Shown: positions 24,982 to 34,209 of the stretch, one piece after another
Numbering within the stretch: position 1 is the first letter of the stretch
How the letters are laid out: every line of letters begins with the position of its first letter
The notes under the pieces: generated by a model
Told to the model about the DNA's origin: nothing
The model's database searches: none
Seen by the model: the letters and a program-made list of their open reading frames with translations, nothing else
Source: Teichococcus aestuarii
Lineage (GTDB): Bacteria; Pseudomonadota; Alphaproteobacteria; Acetobacterales; Acetobacteraceae
Assembly (NCBI RefSeq): GCF_003116135.1
Contig: NZ_PDOA01000004.1
Coordinates: 1-64,000 of the forward strand
Direction of reading: 5' to 3'
DNA: 64,000 bases
Made by a program: the position numbers and the translations under genes

Positions 24982-26195
24982 GCGCGGTTCTCCTCGGCGC
25001 CGCCGAGCTCCTGCTGCACCAGGCTCGCCCAGTAGGCGGCGCCGAGCGCCAGGATGTCGTCGTTGAAGTCGTATTGCGGCGTGTGGACGTTGTGGAAGCT
25101 GCCATCGGCGTTGACGCCGTTGCCGATGCGCATGAACACGCCCGGCTTCTCCTGCAGCATGAAGGCGAAATCCTCGCCCCCCGTGCTCATCGGGAACTCG
25201 CCGACCTGCGCCTCGCCCACCAGCGCCGCGGCGGCGGCATTGGCCACCGGCACCTTCTCCGGCGTGTTGACGGTGGGCGGGCAGAGCGCCTCGTAGGTGA
25301 ACTCGGCGGTGCAGCCATGGGCGGCGGCGAGCGTCTCGGCCAGCGCCTGGAGGCGGGCCTTGATGACGGCCTGCGCCTCGGGGCGGAAGTAGCGCGCCGT
25401 GCCGCGCACCGTCACCTTGGCCGGCATCACGTTGGGCGAGCCGAAGGTGCCGCCATTGACGTGGCCGACGGAGAGCGCGGCGCTCTCGGTGGGCTTGAGG
25501 TTGCGCGGCAGGATGGTGTGCACGGCGAGCAGGAAGTGGCCCAGCACCACCGTCACGTCGGTGGCCAGGTGCGGCGCGGCGCCGCCATGCCCGCCCGTGC
25601 CCTGGAAGGTGACGCCCCAGAAATCGGCGCCGGCCAGGATCGGGCCCGGGCGCGTCGCGAACTGGCCGACCGGCATGCCCGGCGTGTTGTGCATGCCATA
25701 GACGGCATCGACCGGGAAGCGCTCGAACAGCCCGTCGCGGATCATCGCCGGCGCGCCGGTGCCGGCCTCCTCGGCGGGCTGGAAGATGAAGTGCACGGTG
25801 CCGGCGAAGTCCGGCTTCCGCGCCAGGTACTTCGCCGCACCGAGCAGCATGGTGGTGTGGCCGTCATGGCCGCAGGCATGCATCTTGCCGGGCACGGTGG
25901 AGGCATGGGCGAAGCTGTTCTCCTCCTGGATGAACAGCGCGTCCATGTCGGCGCGCAGGCCGATGGCGCGGGGCTGGTTGCTGCCGGCCGCGCGGCCGCC
26001 GCGCAGCGTGCCGACGACGCCCGTGCCGCCGATCCCCTCGGTGACCTCGATGCCCCATTCGCGCAGCTTGGCGGCCACCAGGGCGGCGGTGCGGTGCTCC
26101 TCGAAGCGGGTCTCCGGGTGGCGGTGGATGTCGCGGCGGATCTCGGTCAGTTCCGGCTCGTAGGCCTTGATGTCGTTCAGGACGTCCTGCCGCAT
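24978..26195 (-). CDS. M20 family amidohydrolase (hippurate hydrolase/IAA-amino acid hydrolase-like)
   Basis: The 405-residue cytoplasmic enzyme hydrolyses N-acyl amino acids. Family signatures are DIHRHPETRFEEHRT, LRADMDALFIQE, MHACGHDGHTTMLLGAA with the metal Cys/His pair, the catalytic FQPAEEAGTGA, GMHNTPGMPVG and the distal NVHTPQYDFND. The dimerisation domain with TGGHGGAAPHLATD is intact. It is the first gene of the group with an SBP_bac_5 receptor and two Bug receptors, which suggests uptake followed by intracellular hydrolysis of acylated amino acids or peptides. Confidence 0.93.
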   Translation of the reverse strand: MRQDVLNDIKAYEPELTEIRRDIHRHPETRFEEHRTAALVAAKLREWGIEVTEGIGGTGVVGTLRGGRAAGSNQPRAIGLRADMDALFIQEENSFAHASTVPGKMHACGHDGHTTMLLGAAKYLARKPDFAGTVHFIFQPAEEAGTGAPAMIRDGLFERFPVDAVYGMHNTPGMPVGQFATRPGPILAGADFWGVTFQGTGGHGGAAPHLATDVTVVLGHFLLAVHTILPRNLKPTESAALSVGHVNGGTFGSPNVMPAKVTVRGTARYFRPEAQAVIKARLQALAETLAAAHGCTAEFTYEALCPPTVNTPEKVPVANAAAAALVGEAQVGEFPMSTGGEDFAFMLQEKPGVFMRIGNGVNADGSFHNVHTPQYDFNDDILALGAAYWASLVQQELGGAEENRA

Positions 26196-26366
26196 CGGTT
26201 CGCTCCCTCCCTGGGGTCTGTGCGCATGGGCTGCGTGTGGGGGCAGGCAAACTGCGGCCCGGCCCGGCGGCGGTCAACCATCGGCGGGCGGGGGGCGGGC
26301 ATTCTGTGGACGATTGTCCAGCATGATGGAAGAATGGTTTCCCTCCCCAACCGGATGCGCCCGACC

Positions 26367-26858
26367 ATGCCCGAGATACGCGACGCCACCGAGGCCGACC
26401 TGCCCGCCATCCTGGCCATCCTGAACCAGGCCATCCGCGAGACCACCGCCATCTGGCACACCGCCGAGGCGACGCCGGAGGCGCGGCTGGCCTGGCTGCG
26501 GGAGCGGCAGGGGCGTGGCCTGCCGGTGCTGGTGGCGGTCGATGGCGGGGTGGTGCGCGGCTTCGCCAGCTATGGCGATTTCCGCCCCTTCGCCGGCTAC
26601 GCGGCCACGGTGGAGCACTCGGTCTATGTGGACCCGGCGGCGCAGGGGAAGGGGATCGGCCGCGCGCTGCTGGAGGCGCTGGTGGCGCACGCCCAGGGAG
26701 CGGGGCTGCATGTGATGGTGGGCGCCATCGAGGCCGGCAACGCCGCCTCCGTCGCCCTGCACCGCAAGGCGGGGTTCGAGGAGGCGGGGGTGCTGCGCGA
26801 GGTCGGCCGCAAGTTCGACCGCTGGCTCGACCTGCTGTTCATGACGCGGCGGCTGTAG
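26367..26858 (+). CDS. GNAT acetyltransferase, phosphinothricin N-acetyltransferase-like
   Basis: The 163-residue protein is a GCN5-type acetyltransferase. The PAT-like signature is ILNQAIRETTAIWHTAEAT near the N-terminus, VEHSVYVDPAAQGKGIGRAL for acetyl-CoA binding, and GFEEAGVLREVGRKFDRWLDL at the end. Relatives acetylate methionine sulfone, methionine sulfoximine or phosphinothricin. I chose the ATG at 26367; 26355 and 26334 are in-frame alternatives. A related GNAT lies at 53878-54423. The gene is divergent from the M20 amidohydrolase. Confidence 0.88.
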   Translation: MPEIRDATEADLPAILAILNQAIRETTAIWHTAEATPEARLAWLRERQGRGLPVLVAVDGGVVRGFASYGDFRPFAGYAATVEHSVYVDPAAQGKGIGRALLEALVAHAQGAGLHVMVGAIEAGNAASVALHRKAGFEEAGVLREVGRKFDRWLDLLFMTRRL

Positions 26859-26887
26859 GCCCGCCGCGCGGTCTTTCAGCCCGCCGA

Positions 26888-27766
26888 TCAGCCCGCGGGG
26901 CGGATGGCGGCCTCGGCCTGCCGGCCGAGATGCTCGGCCAGCCCCTCGGGCAGCTTCAGCCGGTGCGCCAGCGCCGCCAGGTATGCGCGTTCGGCCGGCT
27001 CGTCCGGGTCCATGGCGAGGCAGGAGACGAGGTAGATCTCCGCCGCCTGCTCCGGCGTGCGCGCCGCGGCGGCCACCTCGCTGACGCCGATGGGGGCGTC
27101 GAGCGTGTCGAACACGAAGGCCTTGGCCTCGGCGTCCAGCCCGGCCTTCTCCACCTGCTCGAAGATGCGCGCACGCTCCTCGGCATCGATATGGCCATCG
27201 GAGCGGGCGGCGCCGATCATGGCGCGGATCAGCGACAGCTCGAAGGCCTCGCCCCCCGCCGCCGGCGCCGCGCCGGGCAGGAAGCGCGGCTCCACCGCCT
27301 CGACGTCGCGCGCCGTCACGGTGGGGGCGGCCTGCGGCGCCTGCCCGGCCTGCCAGTTCTGCCAGGCGCGGTGCGCCAGGGCGCCGAGCACCGCGGCGCC
27401 GCCATGGCTCAGCAGCCCGCCGCCGCCGCCGCGCTTGCCGGATTTCTTGCCGAGCATGGTGCCGAGCAGCCCGCCGGCGGCGGTGAGGCCCGCCAGCCCG
27501 CCCAGACTGCCACCCAGCCCGCTGCCACCCAGTCCGCTGCTGCCCAGTCCACTGCCGCCCGATGCCCCGCCGCGGCCGAGGATCTGCTGCGCGGCCTGTG
27601 CCAGCCCGCCGGCCAGACCGCCGCCGGAGGTGTTGCCGGCGGGCGGCGGCGCGCCCCAGGGGGAGGTGCCCGAGGGGGAGCCGGAAGGGCGCTGGCCCTG
27701 CTGGCCGGACAGGCCGGCACCCAGGAAGCGGTCGAGGAGAGCCTTGGCGTCGATCATGCCCTGCAT
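26888..27766 (-). CDS. DUF533 (YebE/TerB-like) protein
   Basis: The 292-residue protein starts with the DUF533 leader MIDAKALLDRFLG, then a Gly/Ser/Pro-rich linker (positions 27475-27560 encode repeats of GLGGS type), a hydrophobic glycine-rich segment around LTAAGGLLGTMLGKKSGKRGGGG, and a TerB-like helical C-terminal domain with MIGAARSDGHIDAEERARIF. The family is widespread and its role is not established; it is associated with membranes or the envelope. The second Met at 27757 is an equally likely start, since it opens the conserved leader. Confidence 0.82.
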   Translation of the reverse strand: MQGMIDAKALLDRFLGAGLSGQQGQRPSGSPSGTSPWGAPPPAGNTSGGGLAGGLAQAAQQILGRGGASGGSGLGSSGLGGSGLGGSLGGLAGLTAAGGLLGTMLGKKSGKRGGGGGLLSHGGAAVLGALAHRAWQNWQAGQAPQAAPTVTARDVEAVEPRFLPGAAPAAGGEAFELSLIRAMIGAARSDGHIDAEERARIFEQVEKAGLDAEAKAFVFDTLDAPIGVSEVAAAARTPEQAAEIYLVSCLAMDPDEPAERAYLAALAHRLKLPEGLAEHLGRQAEAAIRPAG

Positions 27767-27830
27767 GTCGGGATGCGCCGGGGCGCGCGCAAGATGACGC
27801 GCCGTTCATGTGCCGCCGGGGGGCGCGCCC

Positions 27831-28634
27831 TCAGTCGGCCGGGCCCGGCGGCAGGTCGGGGTAGATGTCGCGGTAGGCATGCCAGGTGGCGTGGCCGATC
27901 AGCGGCAGGGCGACGACGAGGCCGAGGAAGAAGGGCACCAGCGCCAGCCCGATGAACAGCACGATCAGCCCGGCCCACAGCGCCATGGCGCGCCAGTTCT
28001 CCATCACCCCCCGCCAGGAGGCGATGACGGCCTCGATGGCGGAGATGTCGCGCGCCACCAGCATCGGCACGGAGAGGGCGGAGATGCCGAAGGCCAGCGC
28101 CGCCAGCAGGAAGCCCATCCCCGTGCCGGCGATGAGGAAGGGCAGCAGCCGCTCGGAGCCGAGCAGCGCCAGCGGCAGCCGCTCCAGCGAGGGGGAGAAG
28201 CCGGTGCCGAAGCAGAGGGCGAAGAGCAGCCCCGCCAGCCGCACCCAGAACAGGTGCAGCAGCAGCAGCACGCCGCCCATCATCGCCAGCTGCCCGCCAT
28301 TGCGGCGGAAGCCGTCCAGCGCCTGCGGCCAGCCGCTGCCGAGCCCCACGGCGCGGCGGCGGGAGACCTCGTAGAGCCCGGCGGCCAGCAGCGGCGCCAC
28401 CAGGAAGAAGCCGGCGGTGGCGGGCAGGATGGCCCAGAGCGTGTGCGTCCGCTGCGCCAGCAGGGCCAGCGCCCAGCCGGCCAGGGTGAGCGCCGCGCCG
28501 TAGGAGAGGCCGAGCAGCGGCGCCGCCCAGAGGTCGTTCCAGCCCGCGGCCAGCCAGGCCCAGGGGCGGTCGTGCGGCACGGCGCGCGGCGCCGGGATGG
28601 CCTGCGGCGTGGCGATGGCGTGCGTCTGCGGCAT
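27831..28634 (-). CDS. DUF2189 multi-pass membrane protein
   Basis: The 267-residue protein has about six hydrophobic segments and the DUF2189 pattern: WLAAGWNDLWAAPLLGLSYG near the N-terminus, LVAPLLAAGLYEVSRRRAVG, and SVPMLVARDISAIEAVIAS then WRGVMENWRAMALWAGLIV. The family is often encoded near cytochrome oxidase genes and its function is not known. Here it is divergent from the cbb3 oxidase operon and shares the upstream gap containing the 14-bp repeats and an FNR-type box. Confidence 0.82.
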   Translation of the reverse strand: MPQTHAIATPQAIPAPRAVPHDRPWAWLAAGWNDLWAAPLLGLSYGAALTLAGWALALLAQRTHTLWAILPATAGFFLVAPLLAAGLYEVSRRRAVGLGSGWPQALDGFRRNGGQLAMMGGVLLLLHLFWVRLAGLLFALCFGTGFSPSLERLPLALLGSERLLPFLIAGTGMGFLLAALAFGISALSVPMLVARDISAIEAVIASWRGVMENWRAMALWAGLIVLFIGLALVPFFLGLVVALPLIGHATWHAYRDIYPDLPPGPAD

Positions 28635-28646
28635 CGGCGGGGTCCC

Positions 28647-28730
28647 TGTGCTGCGAATGGTGTGCTGCGAATGGTGTGCTGCGAATGGTGTGCTGCGAAT
28701 GGTGTGCTGCGGGTGGAGTGCTGGGGGCGG
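28647..28730. repeat. 14-bp tandem repeat upstream of the cbb3 operon
   Basis: Four exact copies of TGTGCTGCGAATGG run from 28647 to 28702. A fifth (28703-28716) has two changes and a sixth (28717-28730) is more degenerate. The array starts 13 bp upstream of the DUF2189 start and ends 40 bp before the FNR-type box. Copy number could vary by slippage and alter spacing to the DUF2189 start. Confidence 0.85.
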
Positions 28731-28770
28731 TGTTGCGGCGGCACCATAGCGGCGGATGCGGCGCGCGGGG

Positions 28771-28784
28771 TTGATGCGGATCAA
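28771..28784. promoter_or_regulatory. FNR/FixK-type binding site upstream of ccoN
   Basis: TTGATGCGGATCAA matches the consensus TTGAT-N4-ATCAA exactly. It lies 112 bp before the ccoN start. FNR, Anr and FixK proteins activate cbb3 oxidase operons from such sites under low oxygen. It could also act on the divergent DUF2189 gene, 136 bp away. Confidence 0.85.
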
Positions 28785-28896
28785 GGACGCGCGAGCGGCG
28801 GGGGCGCTACCTGCCGCCTGATCCCGCGCGGGCCCCGGAGGCCGGCGCGGCCGCACCGGGGGCGGCCTCCCCCGCAGACGACCGGAGATTTCAGCC

Positions 28897-30387
28897 ATGC
28901 CCGAAGGAGGCCACGCCGCGCGCCTCGCCGCAGTGAGCGGCAGCTGGCGGCAGGAGAGCTATGTGGACGGCCCGATCCGGGCCATGGCGGTGGCCACGCT
29001 GTTCTGGGGCATCGTGGGCTTCCTGGTCGGCGTGGTGGTGGCCTCGCAGCTGGCCTTCCCGCTGCTGAACCTCGACCTCGAATGGACCACCTTCGGCCGG
29101 CTGCGGCCGGTGCACACCAGCGCCGTCATCTTCGCCTTCGGCGGCAACGCGCTGCTCTGCACCAGCCTCTACGTGGTGCAGCGCACCTGCCGCGCCCGGC
29201 TGTTCGGCGGCGAGGAGATGGGCTGGTTCCTGTTCTGGGGCTACCAGTTCTTCATCGTCATGGCGGCGCTCGGCTACGTGCTGGGCGTGACCCAGGGCAA
29301 GGAATACGCCGAGCCCGAATGGTATGTGGACCTGTGGCTGACGGTGGTGTGGGTGTCCTACCTGGTCGCCTTCGGCGGCACCATCCTCCGGCGCGAGGAG
29401 CCGCACATCTACGTGGCCAACTGGTTCTTCCTCGCCTTCATCATCACCGTGGCGATGCTGCACATCGGCAACAACATCGCGCTGCCGCTCAGCCTCGGCC
29501 ATGTGAAGTCCTACGGCGCCGCCTCGGGCGTGCAGGATGCGATGATCCAGTGGTGGTACGGCCACAACGCGGTGGGCTTCTTCCTCACCGCCGGCTTCCT
29601 CGGCATCATGTACTACTTCATCCCGAAGCAGGCGGACCGGCCGGTCTATTCCTACCGGCTGTCGATCATCCACTTCTGGTCGCTGATCTTCCTCTACATC
29701 TGGGCGGGCCCGCACCACCTGCACTACACCGCGCTGCCGGACTGGGCGCAGACCCTCGGCATGGTGTTCTCCGTCATGCTGTGGATGCCCTCCTGGGGCG
29801 GCATGATCAACGGGCTGATGACCCTCTCCGGCGCCTGGGACAAGCTGCGCACCGATCCGGGCCTGCGCTTCTCGGTCGCCGCCGTCGGCTTCTACGCCAT
29901 GGCCACCTTCGAGGGGCCGGTGATGTCGATCAAGGCGGTGAACGCGCTCTCCCACTACACCGACTGGACGATCGGCCACGTGCATTCGGGCGCGCTCGGC
30001 TGGAACGGCTTCATCACCTTCGGCGCGCTGTACTGGCTGGTGCCGCGCCTGTGGGGCAAGACCGAGCTGTATTCCAAGAAGCTGGCCGAGTGGCACTTCT
30101 GGATCGCGACGCTCGGCATCGTCCTCTACATCACCGCCATGTGGGTGTCGGGCATCATGCAGGGGCTGATGTGGCGCTCCTACGACGAGCTGGGCTTCCT
30201 CCAGTACTCCTTCGTCGAGACCGTCGCGGCGATGCACCCCTACTACGTCATCCGCATGCTGGGCGGCGTGCTCTACCTCAGCGGCGCGCTGCTGATGGCC
30301 TACAACCTGTGGCGCACCGTGCGCGACGTGCCGCAGACCCAGCCGCTCGTCACCCCCGTCTTCCCCGCCGCCTCCCCCGCCGAATAA
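28897..30387 (+). CDS. ccoN: cytochrome cbb3 oxidase subunit I
   Basis: CcoN is the catalytic haem-copper subunit of the high-affinity terminal oxidase. The 496-residue protein has about twelve membrane segments. Haem and copper ligands lie in [30 protein letters not shown] (CuB His with the cross-linked Tyr region after it), GPHHLHY and [14 protein letters not shown]. The end VPQTQPL is typical of the family. It heads an operon of nine genes with short gaps. Low-oxygen activation through the box at 28771 is likely. Confidence 0.98.
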   Translation: MPEGGHAARLAAVSGSWRQESYVDGPIRAMAVATLFWGIVGFLVGVVVASQLAFPLLNLDLEWTTFGRLRPVHTSAVIFAFGGNALLCTSLYVVQRTCRARLFGGEEMGWFLFWGYQFFIVMAALGYVLGVTQGKEYAEPEWYVDLWLTVVWVSYLVAFGGTILRREEPHIYVANWFFLAFIITVAMLHIGNNIALPLSLGHVKSYGAASGVQDAMIQWWYGHNAVGFFLTAGFLGIMYYFIPKQADRPVYSYRLSIIHFWSLIFLYIWAGPHHLHYTALPDWAQTLGMVFSVMLWMPSWGGMINGLMTLSGAWDKLRTDPGLRFSVAAVGFYAMATFEGPVMSIKAVNALSHYTDWTIGHVHSGALGWNGFITFGALYWLVPRLWGKTELYSKKLAEWHFWIATLGIVLYITAMWVSGIMQGLMWRSYDELGFLQYSFVETVAAMHPYYVIRMLGGVLYLSGALLMAYNLWRTVRDVPQTQPLVTPVFPAASPAE

Positions 30388-30400
30388 GGAACTGGCAGCA

Positions 30401-31132
30401 ATGTTCCGTCGTCTCAGCCATGCGCTGGTCGAGAAGAACCTGATCCTGATGGGGGTGCTCACCCTCATCACGGTCTCGATCGGCGGCCTGGTGCAGATCG
30501 TCCCGCTCTTCGCGGTGGAGACCACCATCGAGCGCGTGGAGGGCATCCGCCCCTACACGCCGCTCGAGCTGATGGGCCGCGACATCTATGTGCGCGAGGG
30601 CTGCTACACCTGCCACAGCCAGATGGTGCGCCCCTTCCGCGACGAGCTGGAGCGCTATGGTCACTACAGCCTCGCCGCCGAGAGCCTCTACGACCATCCG
30701 TTCCAGTGGGGCAGCAAGCGCACGGGGCCGGACCTCGCCCGCGTGGGTGGCCGCTACTCGGATGACTGGCACGCGGCGCACCTGCGCAGCCCGCGCGCCG
30801 TGGTGCCGGAGAGCGTGATGCCGCCCTACGCCTTCCTCGACCGCCGGCTCGACTACCGCGACATCGCCGACAACCTGCGCGGCCAGCGCGCCGTCGGCGT
30901 GCCCTACACCGACGCGATGATCGCCAACGCCCGCGCCGACCTCGAGGCGCAGGCGAAGCCCGACCATGACCCTGCCGGCTTCCAGGGCCGCTACGCCCGC
31001 GCGCGCCAGGGCGCCTTCGACGGCAATGGCCGCGACATCACCGAGATGGACGCGGTGGTGGCCTATCTGCAGATGCTCGGCACGCTGGTGACGTTCAGCG
31101 ACGTCACGCCTGAGCGCGTGCGGCAGCAGTGA
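30401..31132 (+). CDS. ccoO: cytochrome cbb3 oxidase subunit II (monohaem cytochrome c)
   Basis: The 243-residue protein has one N-terminal transmembrane helix ([20 protein letters not shown]) and a periplasmic haem c domain with [12 protein letters not shown]. The axial Met is expected in SVMPPYAFL. It passes electrons from CcoP to CcoN. It starts 13 bp after ccoN. Length and motifs are standard. Confidence 0.98.
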   Translation: MFRRLSHALVEKNLILMGVLTLITVSIGGLVQIVPLFAVETTIERVEGIRPYTPLELMGRDIYVREGCYTCHSQMVRPFRDELERYGHYSLAAESLYDHPFQWGSKRTGPDLARVGGRYSDDWHAAHLRSPRAVVPESVMPPYAFLDRRLDYRDIADNLRGQRAVGVPYTDAMIANARADLEAQAKPDHDPAGFQGRYARARQGAFDGNGRDITEMDAVVAYLQMLGTLVTFSDVTPERVRQQ

Positions 31133-31146
31133 GCGGGGAGGGGGCG

Positions 31147-31323
31147 ATGCTCGCGATCTACCCGCTGCTGAAGGCCGCCTGGGTGGTGTGGTTCTTCCTG
31201 CTGTTCGGCTTCATCCTCGCCTGGGTGCTGCGGCCGGGCCGGCGCCACGCCTACCAGGCGCTGGCCGACATTCCCCTGCGCGACGAGGCGCCGCGCGCGC
31301 GGCGCCCGAACCGGAGCATCTGA
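31147..31323 (+). CDS. ccoQ: cytochrome cbb3 oxidase subunit CcoQ
   Basis: The 58-residue protein has one transmembrane helix (AWVVWFFLLFGFILAWVLRP) and a short charged tail, as in CcoQ, which stabilises the CcoP association. I chose ATG 31147 because GGGAGGGGGCG lies just upstream; a GTG at 31129 that overlaps the ccoO stop would add six residues. Its place between ccoO and ccoP settles the identity. Confidence 0.92.
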   Translation: MLAIYPLLKAAWVVWFFLLFGFILAWVLRPGRRHAYQALADIPLRDEAPRARRPNRSI

Positions 31324-31325
31324 CG

Positions 31326-32201
31326 ATGCCGACCAAGATCGAGAAGGACGCCGTCAGCGGCCGGGACACCACCGGCCATGAGTGGGACGGCATCAAGGAA
31401 CTCAACACGCCGCTGCCGAAGTGGTGGATCTACACCTTCTACGCCACCATTGTCTTCGCGCTGGTGTGGGTGGTGCTCTACCCGGCGCTGCCGATCCGTG
31501 GCGCCACCGGCGTCACCGGCTGGACGGCGCGCGGCGCCATCGTCGACGAGATGGTGGAGCGCGCCAACCAGCAGGCGCCGATGCTGAACGCGCTGCGCGG
31601 GGCGACGCCGCAGCAGATCGTGGCCGATGCCGACCTGCGCAACTTCGCCCTCGCCGGCGGCCGCGTGGCCTTCGCCAACAACTGCGCCGGCTGCCACGGC
31701 GCGGGCGGGCAGGGCGCGCCGGGCGGCTTCCCGAGCCTCGCCGACGATGACTGGATCTGGGGCGGCAAGCTGGACCAGATCCGCGACACCATCCGCCACG
31801 GCGTCCGCAACACCGAGGACGAGGCGGCGCGCGCCACCATGATGCCGCGCTTCCTGGCCGACGGGCTGCTGAAGCCGGCGCAGGTGAACGACGTGGCCGA
31901 GCATGTGCTGGGCCTCTCCGGCCGCGCCACCGACCCCGCGGCCGCCGGGCGCGGCGCCGCCCTCTTCGCCGAGAACTGCGCCAGCTGCCATGGCGAGCGC
32001 GGCCTCGGCAACCGCGAGATGGGCGCGCCCAACCTGGCCGACCAGGTGTGGCTCTATGGCGGCGACAAGGCGGCGGTGGTGCACAGCATCGCCTATGCCC
32101 GCGCCGGCGTGATGCCCTCCTGGAGCACGCGGCTCGACCCGGCGGTGGTGAACATGCTCGCCGTCTATGTCCACGCCCTCGGCGGCGGCGAGGCGGAGTA
32201 G
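31326..32201 (+). CDS. ccoP: cytochrome cbb3 oxidase subunit III (dihaem cytochrome c)
   Basis: The 291-residue protein has an N-terminal segment with HEWDGIKELNTPLPKWW, one transmembrane helix (IYTFYATIVFALVWVVLYPA), and two haem c domains with CAGCH and CASCH. Both have the expected distal Met regions (ATMMPRF, GVMPSW). It accepts electrons from cytochrome c or bc1. It begins two bases after the ccoQ stop. Confidence 0.98.
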   Translation: MPTKIEKDAVSGRDTTGHEWDGIKELNTPLPKWWIYTFYATIVFALVWVVLYPALPIRGATGVTGWTARGAIVDEMVERANQQAPMLNALRGATPQQIVADADLRNFALAGGRVAFANNCAGCHGAGGQGAPGGFPSLADDDWIWGGKLDQIRDTIRHGVRNTEDEAARATMMPRFLADGLLKPAQVNDVAEHVLGLSGRATDPAAAGRGAALFAENCASCHGERGLGNREMGAPNLADQVWLYGGDKAAVVHSIAYARAGVMPSWSTRLDPAVVNMLAVYVHALGGGEAE

Positions 32202-32207
32202 CGCGCC

Positions 32208-33692
32208 ATGGGCCGGATCGACCCCGCCGACAGGACCGCCCCGCCGCCGGAGCCCTCGCTCTACGCCAGCCGGCAGAAGGTCTATCCGCGCGCCGTGCAG
32301 GGGCGGGTGCGGCGGGCGAAATGGGCGATCCTGGCCTTCTGCCTCGCGCTCTACTACCTGGTGCCCTGGCTGCGCTGGGAGCGCGGGCCGGGGATGCCGG
32401 ACCAGGCGGTGCTGGCCGACATCGCCAATGCCCGCCTGTTCCTGTTCTGGATCGAGATCTGGCCGCAGGAGATCTACTTCCTCACCGGGCTGCTGGTGCT
32501 GGGCGCCATCGGCCTGTTCGCCGCCACCTCGCTGTTCGGCCGCGTCTGGTGCGGCTTCACCTGCCCGCAGACGGTCTGGACCGATCTGTTCATGTGGGTG
32601 GAGCGGAAGATCGAGGGCGACCGCAACGCCCGCATGAAGCTGGACGCGGCGCCCTGGAGCCGCGCCAAGCTGGCGCGCAAGGCGGCCAAGCACGCCGCCT
32701 GGCTGGCCATCGCCGCGGCCACGGGCGGCGCCTGGATCATGTATTTCCAGGACGCGCCGACGGTGACGCGCGAAATCCTCACCGGCGGCGCCAGCCTCGA
32801 GACCTACTTCTTCTTCGGCCTGTTCACCGCCACCACCTATGTGCTGGCCGGCTGGGCGCGCGAGCAGGTCTGCACCTACATGTGCCCCTGGCCGCGCTTC
32901 CAGGCGGCGATGCTGGACGAGAACTCGCTCGTCGTCAGCTACCGCGCCTGGCGCGGCGAGCCGCGCGGCAAGGCCAAGGCCGAGGGCATCGGCGACTGCG
33001 TCGATTGCCGCGCCTGCGTGCATGTCTGCCCCACCGGCATCGACATCCGCGACGGGCAGCAGCTCGAATGCATCGGCTGCGGCCTGTGCATCGACGCCTG
33101 CGACGACGTGATGCGCAAGCTGGGCCGCCCCGCCGGCCTCGTCGCCTTCGAGACGCTGGCCAACCTCGCCGCCAGCGAGGCCGCCACCACGGGCCTGGCA
33201 CCCGGCCCGGTGCGGCAGGTCTGCGGCATGAAGGCGCGCCAGCCGGTGCGCTTCTCCCGCCCGCGCACCTGGATGTATGCCGGCGTGCTGGGCGCCGTGG
33301 CGCTGGTGATGCTGGGCGCCTTCCTGCTGCGCGACACCGCGACGCTGACCGTGCTGCGCGACCGCGCGCCGCTCTATGTCCGCCTCTCCGACGGCGCCCT
33401 GCGCAACGCCTACACGCTGAAGCTGGCCAACCGCCGGCGCGGCGAGGCGGCGCTGGCCCTGGCGCTGGACGCGCCGCAGGGCTTCCGCCTGGTGGTGCAG
33501 GACAGCGAGACGGACGCCGCCGGCCGCCCGCTGCTGGCGCTGCGGCCGGACGGGGTGACGCAGTGGCGCGCCCTGGTCACCGCGCCCGCGGGCCTGCGGC
33601 TGGCGGAGAGCACGCCGGTGCGCTTCCGCCTGCTGGATGCGGAAGGCCGCACCGTGCTGTCCGAGCGCAGCGTCTTCCTCGGCCCGAAGTAA
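32208..33692 (+). CDS. ccoG: cbb3 oxidase assembly protein CcoG (FixG), dicluster ferredoxin
   Basis: The 494-residue membrane protein has several N-terminal helices with WCGFTCPQTVW and CTYMCPWPRFQ, a ferredoxin domain with CVDCRACVHVCPTGIDIRDG and CIGCGLCIDACDDVM for two [4Fe-4S] clusters, one more helix, and an Ig-like periplasmic C-terminal domain. CcoG is a cupric reductase needed for copper delivery to CcoN. It follows ccoP by six bases. Confidence 0.97.
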   Translation: MGRIDPADRTAPPPEPSLYASRQKVYPRAVQGRVRRAKWAILAFCLALYYLVPWLRWERGPGMPDQAVLADIANARLFLFWIEIWPQEIYFLTGLLVLGAIGLFAATSLFGRVWCGFTCPQTVWTDLFMWVERKIEGDRNARMKLDAAPWSRAKLARKAAKHAAWLAIAAATGGAWIMYFQDAPTVTREILTGGASLETYFFFGLFTATTYVLAGWAREQVCTYMCPWPRFQAAMLDENSLVVSYRAWRGEPRGKAKAEGIGDCVDCRACVHVCPTGIDIRDGQQLECIGCGLCIDACDDVMRKLGRPAGLVAFETLANLAASEAATTGLAPGPVRQVCGMKARQPVRFSRPRTWMYAGVLGAVALVMLGAFLLRDTATLTVLRDRAPLYVRLSDGALRNAYTLKLANRRRGEAALALALDAPQGFRLVVQDSETDAAGRPLLALRPDGVTQWRALVTAPAGLRLAESTPVRFRLLDAEGRTVLSERSVFLGPK

Positions 33693-33705
33693 GGGAGTTT
33701 CCGCC

Positions 33706-34209
33706 ATGGATGGCTCGACCGCCGCCGCCGCCCCGCTCCCCCGGCCCCGCCGCAGCGGCTGGATTCCCTGGGTGTTCGTCGGCGGCATGGCGCTGGTGAT
33801 CGCGGTGAACGGCGTGCTGATCTGGGCGGCGCTGTCCAGCTTCACCGGCGTCACCGTGGGCCGCGCCTATGACCGCGGCCTCGCCTACAACGACGTGCTG
33901 GCCGAGAGCGCCCGGCAGCGGGCGCTGGGCTGGCGCGCCACGCTGCGGCTGGAGGAGGGGGTGCTCGCCCTCGCCGCCGAGGATGCGGCGGGCCGCCCCG
34001 TGGCCGGCACGGTGCAGGGCCTGCTGCTGCGCCCGCTGAGCGGCGAGACGGTGCCGCTCAACTTCGCCGCCGCCGCGCCGGGCCACTTCCTCGCCGAGGC
34101 GAATCCGCCATGGCCGGGGCAGTGGGAGGCGCGGCTGGTGCTGACCGGCCCGGGCGGCCGGCAGCTCGACATCCGCCAGAGGATCGTGGTGAGGAGCGCC
34201 GCGCCATGA
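33706..34209 (+). CDS. ccoH: cbb3 oxidase assembly protein CcoH (FixH family)
   Basis: The 167-residue protein has one transmembrane helix near residues 19-41 (WIPWVFVGGMALVIAVNGVL) and a periplasmic domain with FTGVTVGRAYDRGLAYN, typical for FixH, and PWPGQWEARLVL near the end. It is needed for stable cbb3 assembly. The ATG at 33706 has AAGGGAG upstream. Its stop overlaps the start of ccoI (ATGA). Confidence 0.93.
   Translation: MDGSTAAAAPLPRPRRSGWIPWVFVGGMALVIAVNGVLIWAALSSFTGVTVGRAYDRGLAYNDVLAESARQRALGWRATLRLEEGVLALAAEDAAGRPVAGTVQGLLLRPLSGETVPLNFAAAAPGHFLAEANPPWPGQWEARLVLTGPGGRQLDIRQRIVVRSAAP

Noticed and set aside
21742-25035. 1097-codon open frame on the plus strand across the receptor cluster
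   Set aside because: It is antisense to three well-supported solute receptors and has no recognisable domain.
28647-28730. CRISPR array
   Set aside because: The 14-bp copies are directly adjacent with no spacers, and no cas genes are present.
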